Assembly (NCBI GenBank): GCA_029256005.1
Contig: JAQSYS010000047.1
Coordinates: 1 to 9,366 of the forward strand
Length of the DNA: 9,366 nt
Source of the DNA: Sedimentibacter sp.
GTDB taxonomy: Bacteria; Bacillota; Clostridia; Tissierellales; Sedimentibacteraceae
Direction: 5' to 3'
A model generated the notes under the pieces. It ran no database searches, was not told the DNA's origin, and saw only the letters and a list, made by a program, of their open reading frames with translations. Made by a program: the position numbers and the translations under genes. This document shows positions 5,126 to 9,366 of this stretch, in pieces; positions within the stretch are counted from its first letter, which is position 1; the number at the start of each line of letters is the position of its first letter.

Positions 5126-6529
5126 ATGTTATTCTCAAGTATTAGCTTTATATACTATTTTTTACCAATAGTCTTAATGCTATATTTCTTGGTGCCCTTT
5201 AGATTCAAGAATTCTATTTTACTTGTCTCTAGTTTGTTTTTCTACTTTTATGGAGAGCCGAAATATTCAATTTTGATGTTAGCATCATCTTTATCCGGTT
5301 ATCTTCATGGATTGTGGATTGAAAAATCCAGAAAGAGCAGATATGCGAAATTACCGCTTATCTGCTCCATTATTTTCAGCATAGGCATCTTGTTTTATTT
5401 CAAATATGCAGATTTTCTAATTGAAAATATAAATTGGTTATTCGATTTAAAAATAGCACCATTAAAGATAGTTTTGCCAATTGGAATTAGTTTTTATACT
5501 TTTCAGATTTTATCCTATACCATTGATGTTTATTACGGCACTTCTAAAGTTCAAAAGAATTTCTTTAGTTTTGCAGCTTATGTATCATTGTTTCCACAGC
5601 TTATAGCAGGACCTATAGTTAGGTATGCAACAGTGGAGGAAGAACTTTCGCAACGTAATCATACATTTGCGAATTTTGCATATGGTGTTAATCGATTTGT
5701 TATAGGATTGTCTAAAAAAGTGCTGATTGCTAATTCGTTGGGGGAGCTAGGTCAAGTTTTTTCTAATTTAAATGAAAGCTCAATTTTATTCTATTGGATT
5801 GCATCAGTAGCATTTATGCTTCAAATTTATTATGATTTTTCTGGTTACAGCGACATGGCTATAGGATTAGGACGTATTTTTGGTTTCCATTTTCTTGAAA
5901 ACTTTAATTATCCTTTTATTTCTAAAAGCATTTCTGAATTTTGGAGGAGATGGCACATTTCCCTTGGTACGTGGTTTAGAGATTATTTGTATATTCCCAT
6001 GGGTGGAAATCGTGTAGGCACAGTTAAGTGGATTAGAAATATAATTGTTGTATGGTTTTTAACTGGCTTTTGGCATGGTGCTAATTGGAACTTCATTATA
6101 TGGGGATTATACTTTGGGATTTTCTTAGTTCTAGAAAAAGTGTTTCTAACTGAATTTTTTAAAAAATTACCTTCAATTGTTGGGCATATTTACACCCTAT
6201 TCTTTTTGTCAATCAGCTTTGTAATATTTAATACAAATAATATGATTGAGTGTATTGAATATATTAAGGGAATGCTTGGTATTTTAAATATACCTTTCTC
6301 AAATGCAGTAACTGATTATTATATAAGCAGCTATGGATTAACACTTATTATTGCGGCTGTTGGAGCTACTCCATTATCTGTAAAAGTAATAAAGAAGCTA
6401 AAGTGCTATAAAAAAGGAGAATACATTTTAAATATTTTAGAACCTATAGTACAGATATTATTGCTTTTGCTTATTACTGGTTATTTGGTCGATGGCTCTT
6501 TTAATCCGTTTTTATATTTTAGATTTTAG
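5126..6529 (+). CDS. MBOAT-family membrane O-acyltransferase (AlgI/DltB-like)
   Basis: This 467-residue polytopic protein has roughly ten or more hydrophobic segments across its length, the normal size for AlgI/PatA-type MBOAT proteins. Family blocks seen in order are VLPIGISFYTFQILSYTIDVY, LFPQLIAGPIVRY, YYDFSGYSDMAIGLGRIFGF, FWRRWHISLGTWFRDYLYIP with H277, and TGFWHGANWNFIIWG with H317. The last contains the invariant MBOAT histidine, corresponding to the catalytic residue of AlgI. Such proteins take an acyl group, usually acetyl, from a cytoplasmic donor and move it across the membrane to a partner that esterifies an exported polymer. ATG 5126 lies one base after the lipoprotein stop, with only a weak AAGGGAAAA ahead, so coupling is likely. 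The partner is the DHHW protein 16 bases downstream. The target could be a cell-wall glycan, teichoic acid or exopolysaccharide. D-alanylation (DltB) is less likely because dltA and dltC are absent here. Confidence 0.93.
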   Translation: MLFSSISFIYYFLPIVLMLYFLVPFRFKNSILLVSSLFFYFYGEPKYSILMLASSLSGYLHGLWIEKSRKSRYAKLPLICSIIFSIGILFYFKYADFLIENINWLFDLKIAPLKIVLPIGISFYTFQILSYTIDVYYGTSKVQKNFFSFAAYVSLFPQLIAGPIVRYATVEEELSQRNHTFANFAYGVNRFVIGLSKKVLIANSLGELGQVFSNLNESSILFYWIASVAFMLQIYYDFSGYSDMAIGLGRIFGFHFLENFNYPFISKSISEFWRRWHISLGTWFRDYLYIPMGGNRVGTVKWIRNIIVVWFLTGFWHGANWNFIIWGLYFGIFLVLEKVFLTEFFKKLPSIVGHIYTLFFLSISFVIFNTNNMIECIEYIKGMLGILNIPFSNAVTDYYISSYGLTLIIAAVGATPLSVKVIKKLKCYKKGEYILNILEPIVQILLLLLITGYLVDGSFNPFLYFRF

Positions 6530-6545
6530 ATAGTGAGGTTGCAGC

Positions 6546-7649
6546 ATGAAAAATAATATAAAAAATATAATAGTGTCTGTCAGCTTTATCATGATAATTT
6601 GCGGTTTTATGCTAGCAAATATTGTAATACCCGACAATGAGCTTTCTTATAGTGAAAGACGCAGACTTATATCAATCCCCAATTTTTCTGCATATAAACT
6701 TTTTAGGGGTGAATTGTTTGATGATTATGAAAAGTATTCTTTAGATCAGTTTTTATTTCGTGATACTTTTAGAGAGTTAAAAGCATTAACAAAATATTAT
6801 TTGTTTAATCAAAAGGACAATAACAATATTTATATAATAAATGGAATCATTGAAAAAATGCAATATGAGCTAGACGAAAGATCCGTGATTAATGCTGCTG
6901 AAAAACTTAATGAAGTATATGAAAAATACCTCATAGGTAAAAATGTCAATTATGCAATAATACCGGATAAGAGTTATTTTATTGCTGCACAAAATGGCTA
7001 TTTAGCAATAAATTATGACAGAATGCTGGAAATTATGAAACAAAACACACAAAACATGAAATATATAAATTTGTTTGAGTCATTAACTATTGACGATTAC
7101 TACAAGACTGATATTCACTGGAGACAGGAAAAAATTATAAAAATCGCTGATTTGCTGTTATATGAATTAGGAAGCGAGGCAAGAGCTTCTAATCCTATAT
7201 ATTCAGAGCATAAGCTTTATCCGTTCTATGGATCCTATTATGGTCAGGCAGCTTTTAGATTAGAGCCGGATACTATGATTTATTTAACTAATAAAATAAT
7301 AGAAAATTCTGTTGTTTTAGATTACGAAACAAATACTTTTAGCATGGTGTATGCAACAGATTTATTCAACGGCATGGATTCCTATGATGTTTTTCTATCT
7401 GGTGCTAAACCATTTATTACAATTTACAATGAAGAATGTAAAAATAATAAGGAACTGTTATTGTTTCGAGATTCTTTTGGAAGCAGTATAGCTCCGTTAA
7501 TGCTTGAAGGATATTCCAAAGTCACTTTAATTGATTTAAGATATATATCAACTGATTTATTAGGAGACTATATAGATTTTTCACAAGATCAGGATGTGCT
7601 TTTTCTATACAACACACAAATTTTAAACAACAGCTCAATGCTTAAGTAA
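6546..7649 (+). CDS. DHHW family / AlgX-like SGNH-type acyltransferase partner of MBOAT
   Basis: This 367-residue protein has one N-terminal membrane segment (about residues 8-27, VSFIMIICGFMLANIV), so the body is extracytoplasmic. The start of the mature part, NELSYSERRRLISIPNFS, and FRDTFRELK (63-71) are typical of the DHHW/AlgX-like family. The catalytic signatures are TDIHW, with D189 and H191 in the D-x-H arrangement of AlgX and AlgJ, and RDSFGSS, with S310 as predicted nucleophile. The name-giving DHHW motif reads DIHW here. By analogy with AlgJ/AlgX and PatB, it would receive the acyl group exported by the MBOAT protein and attach it to a surface polymer. GAGGTT lies 5 bases before ATG 6546, and the gene is co-transcribed with the upstream genes. 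A strong terminator follows the stop within 10 bases. The polymer substrate cannot be told from the sequence. Confidence 0.85.
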   Translation: MKNNIKNIIVSVSFIMIICGFMLANIVIPDNELSYSERRRLISIPNFSAYKLFRGELFDDYEKYSLDQFLFRDTFRELKALTKYYLFNQKDNNNIYIINGIIEKMQYELDERSVINAAEKLNEVYEKYLIGKNVNYAIIPDKSYFIAAQNGYLAINYDRMLEIMKQNTQNMKYINLFESLTIDDYYKTDIHWRQEKIIKIADLLLYELGSEARASNPIYSEHKLYPFYGSYYGQAAFRLEPDTMIYLTNKIIENSVVLDYETNTFSMVYATDLFNGMDSYDVFLSGAKPFITIYNEECKNNKELLLFRDSFGSSIAPLMLEGYSKVTLIDLRYISTDLLGDYIDFSQDQDVLFLYNTQILNNSSMLK

Positions 7650-7657
7650 TTAGGCTC

Positions 7658-7697
7658 ACTCAATCCATGAATATTTATTATTGTGGATTGAGTTTTT
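7658..7697 (+). terminator. Intrinsic terminator of the lipoprotein-MBOAT-DHHW operon
   Basis: ACTCAATCCA (7658-7667) and TGGATTGAGT (7684-7693) form a perfect 10-bp stem around a 16-base loop. TTTTT (7693-7697) and further T-rich sequence follow immediately. It starts 9 bases after the stop codon. Confidence 0.9.
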
Positions 7698-7746
7698 ATT
7701 TTAAGAATTGTCTAGGGTTAATCTGATAAATTGTTCTATATATTTT

Positions 7747-8101
7747 ATTATCATTTTGTTCAGGAATTAATGATACAATGGGGCATACATTCGGGGATAA
7801 AGTCATTAAGGAAGTAGCAAAAATAGCTGCAGAAAGCTTAAGGGAAATGGATTCAATAGGAAGATATGGCGGAGAGGAGTTTCTGGCTATATTTCCAAAT
7901 ACTAATCAAGAAGGTGCATTTTTAGTTTGTGAAAGAATAAGAAAGAGTGTTGAAGAATATGACTTTGGAACTGGTTATAGTGTTACTATTAGTGTTGGAA
8001 TTTCAAGCGAATATCGTGATGGCATAATTGAGCTTATTGACAAAGCTGATAAAAAATTATATGAAGCAAAAAATTCAGGAAGAAACAGGACAGAGTGTTA
8101 A
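7747..8101 (+). pseudogene. 5'-truncated GGDEF (diguanylate cyclase) remnant
   Basis: ATG 7778 opens 107 codons matching only the C-terminal two thirds of a GGDEF domain: MGHTFGDKVIKEVA, the signature GRYGGEEF (28-35), TISVGIS, and the terminal ADKKLYEAKNSGRN. A complete domain is about 160-170 residues and begins with an LTGLxNR block and the metal-binding DxDxFK motif. Here the reading frame upstream of the ATG still gives INDT (normally KINDTYGH). In another frame, 7747-7764 reads IIILFR, resembling DIDxFK with both metal aspartates changed and a frameshift before INDT. LTGLxNR and any sensor domain are gone; the terminator of the previous operon lies only 50 bases upstream. No convincing ribosome binding site precedes ATG 7778. 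Without the DxD aspartates it cannot bind metal and should not make cyclic di-GMP. A short expressed protein cannot be excluded. Confidence 0.78.
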
Positions 8102-8133
8102 GAAGAATGTGTAACATCAAAGTTTTTTTAATT

Positions 8134-8143
8134 ACCTATGTTA
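8134..8143. repeat. Ten-base copy of a PadR operator arm
   Basis: ACCTATGTTA here is identical to 2986-2995 in the left arm of the padR operator. TAAC follows at 8147-8150, but the full right arm (ACAT) is not preserved, so this is at best a half-site or a decayed operator upstream of the CmpB-like gene. Confidence 0.25.
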
Positions 8144-8249
8144 GAATAACGCCTGAATAATATTATTTTTGTGATATTTATATTAAATTAAGAAATATAT
8201 GGTATTTTGAGAATATAATTATTGGATGGTTTTGCATCATATAATTTAT

Positions 8250-8270
8250 CAAGAAGATTAATACTTCTTG
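8250..8270 (+). repeat. Hairpin in the leader of the CmpB-like gene
   Basis: CAAGAAG (8250-8256) and CTTCTTG (8264-8270) are perfect 7-bp arms around a 7-base loop, 37 bases before ATG 8308. A short TTTAATT follows, not a proper T-tract. It may be an operator, a leader structure or a weak terminator. A lone TATAAT at 8214-8219 lies upstream but has no convincing -35. Confidence 0.4.
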
Positions 8271-8307
8271 TTTAATTACATGAGATTGATAAAGGTGGGA
8301 GACAAAA

Positions 8308-9210
8308 ATGATTATTAAGATATATTTGTACTTTTTTATATACGCATTTTTTGGATGGTGTGTGGAGGTTATATATGCAGCCTTAAAAGAAGGGAAATTT
8401 ATAAACAGAGGATTCTTAAATGGTCCGTTGTGTCCTATTTACGGTTTTGGAGTTATTGCTGTGGTGAATTTTCTAAAACCGGTTCAGAATAATTTATTTT
8501 TTTTGTTTTTTGGTTCGGTTTTTATAGCAAGTGCAATTGAACTTACTGCAGGATTTGTGCTGGAGAAAATTTTCCGCCAAAAGTGGTGGGATTATTCTGA
8601 AGTTCCTTTTAACATCGGAGGATACATATGTCCGCTTTTTTCAATGATGTGGGGAATTGCATGCCTAGTAATTGTAGATCAGATACACCCTTTGATAGTC
8701 AACATGTCAGCACATATACCTGAACCGGCTTCACTAATCATTTTGTTAATATTGTCAATTGTTTTTGTAATAGACCTGGTAGCAACAGTTAACACTATAT
8801 TAAGGATTAATAAAAAACTGGAACACATAGAGGATTTATCTCTTCTTATTAGGAAGTCAACAGATGAACTTGGAGAAAATCTTGCCACAGGTGTGATAGC
8901 ATTATCTGCTAAGAAGGACGAACTTGAAGAATTGGCAGAACATAAGAAAGAAGAAATTGTAGAAAAGATTACACACGCTAAAAAGACTATGGAATTGAAC
9001 AATATTGCAAGAAAACATAAGCTCGACGAAGCTTTGCAGCATAGGGAGAAGACTCTTGCGGAACTGAAGAAAGCAAACAGGGAAATTTTAGAAGCGGGTA
9101 TTTTTGGCCAAGGAAGGTTACTAAAGGCTTTTCCAAACATAAAATCAACACTGCATAATGAAGCTCTTGAAAAATTAAAGGACCATATTTTTAAATCTAC
9201 TGATATTTAA
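8308..9210 (+). CDS. CmpB-like putative ABC-transporter permease (PF06541 type) with coiled-coil tail
   Basis: This 300-residue membrane protein opens with IYLYFFIYAFFGWCVEVIY and continues FINRGFLNGPLCPIYGFG, the hallmark start of the ABC_trans_CmpB family. Further family blocks are ELTAGFVLEKIF, WWDYSEVPFNIGGYICP and FSMMWGIACLVIVDQI. About five hydrophobic segments occupy residues 1-165, ending with ILLILSIVFVIDLVATV. Residues about 168-270 are charged and helical with long heptad-like Glu/Lys/Leu runs, a predicted cytoplasmic coiled coil. The permease label is historical; no ATPase gene is adjacent and transport is unproven. AAAGGTGGGAG lies about 7 bases before ATG 8308. A membrane-anchored protein gene follows after 12 bases, suggesting an operon. 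Confidence 0.85.
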   Translation: MIIKIYLYFFIYAFFGWCVEVIYAALKEGKFINRGFLNGPLCPIYGFGVIAVVNFLKPVQNNLFFLFFGSVFIASAIELTAGFVLEKIFRQKWWDYSEVPFNIGGYICPLFSMMWGIACLVIVDQIHPLIVNMSAHIPEPASLIILLILSIVFVIDLVATVNTILRINKKLEHIEDLSLLIRKSTDELGENLATGVIALSAKKDELEELAEHKKEEIVEKITHAKKTMELNNIARKHKLDEALQHREKTLAELKKANREILEAGIFGQGRLLKAFPNIKSTLHNEALEKLKDHIFKSTDI

Positions 9211-9222
9211 TAAGGAGGAAAA

Positions 9223-9366
9223 ATGAAACAAAATTTTAAAAAAAGAGATTGGAAGAAAATCGTAGGGATATTACTTTTTCTTTCTCTTTTGGTTTCAATT
9301 ATCTTTATTACTTTTAAAATTATAAAAACACCTTCCTTTACTTCAGCAGAAGCATATTCAAAAGTG
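9223..9366 (+). CDS. N-terminus of a membrane-anchored protein, 3' end outside window
   Basis: Forty-eight codons are visible. AAGGAGG lies about 4 bases before ATG 9223, 12 bases after the CmpB-like stop, so the two genes are probably co-transcribed. The visible part has a basic head (KQNFKKRDWKK, residues 2-12), one hydrophobic segment at about 13-33 (IVGILLFLSLLVSIIFITF), then KIIKTPSFTSAEAYSKV. No cleavage site or lipobox is visible, so a signal anchor with an extracytoplasmic C-terminal domain is likely. The family cannot be recognised from this fragment. Confidence 0.7.
   Translation, partial: MKQNFKKRDWKKIVGILLFLSLLVSIIFITFKIIKTPSFTSAEAYSKV

Noticed and set aside
5126..7649. dlt (D-alanylation) operon
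   Set aside because: The MBOAT protein resembles DltB, but dltA (ligase) and dltC (carrier) are absent, and the partner has DIHW/DSFG signatures of the DHHW/AlgX group.
8679..9140. Minus-strand open frame of 153 codons rich in Ser, Phe and Leu
   Set aside because: It is the reverse reading of the Glu/Lys-rich coiled coil of the CmpB-like protein; such low-complexity shadows are common.

Overview
The window is about 30% G+C by eye, has strong AGGAGG-type ribosome binding sites and tightly packed genes, and carries families common in Gram-positive anaerobes: a LysM/polysaccharide deacetylase, a PadR regulator, DUF4180, a DUF4358 lipoprotein, an MBOAT/DHHW pair and a CmpB-like membrane protein. 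This points to a low-GC Firmicute, most likely a spore-forming member of the Clostridia. That assignment is inference from gene content and base composition. No rRNA, tRNA, CRISPR array or insertion sequence was seen.

Left part (1-2810). A leaderless LysM-LysM-LysM-polysaccharide deacetylase runs off the left edge on the minus strand. It is divergent from a plus-strand gene for a tocopherol-cyclase-like (lipocalin-type) protein. Next comes a metallo-beta-lactamase-fold hydrolase with its own promoter, a perfect TTGACA-N17-TATAAT whose -10 box sits in the loop of a 10-bp inverted repeat. This gene is therefore probably tightly repressed by an unidentified dimeric, MarR-type regulator.

Middle part (2870-4500). 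A two-gene operon encodes a PadR-family repressor carrying an extra C-terminal DUF4180 domain, then a stand-alone DUF4180 protein. Its promoter (TTGACG-N17-TACTAT) is embedded in a 17-bp-arm perfect inverted repeat containing the classic PadR operator ATGT-N8-ACAT, so autorepression is very likely. A strong intrinsic terminator closes the operon.

Right-centre (4520-7700). A three-gene operon encodes a DUF4358-type lipoprotein, an MBOAT (AlgI/DltB-like) membrane O-acyltransferase and a DHHW/AlgX-like SGNH-type acyltransferase, and it ends at an intrinsic terminator. Together they look like a machine that passes acyl groups across the membrane onto an extracytoplasmic polymer. The sequence upstream looks like an ECF-sigma promoter (GGAACC-N15-CGTC), suggesting control by envelope stress.

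Right end (7740-9366). The C-terminal two thirds of a diguanylate cyclase GGDEF domain survives as a 5'-truncated remnant just after the terminator. It is followed by a CmpB-like polytopic membrane protein with a long coiled-coil tail and the start of a membrane-anchored protein that runs off the right edge.

The best candidates for something under-described are the PadR-DUF4180 / DUF4180 pair with its dyad-embedded promoter, and the putatively ECF-controlled DUF4358-MBOAT-DHHW acylation cassette.
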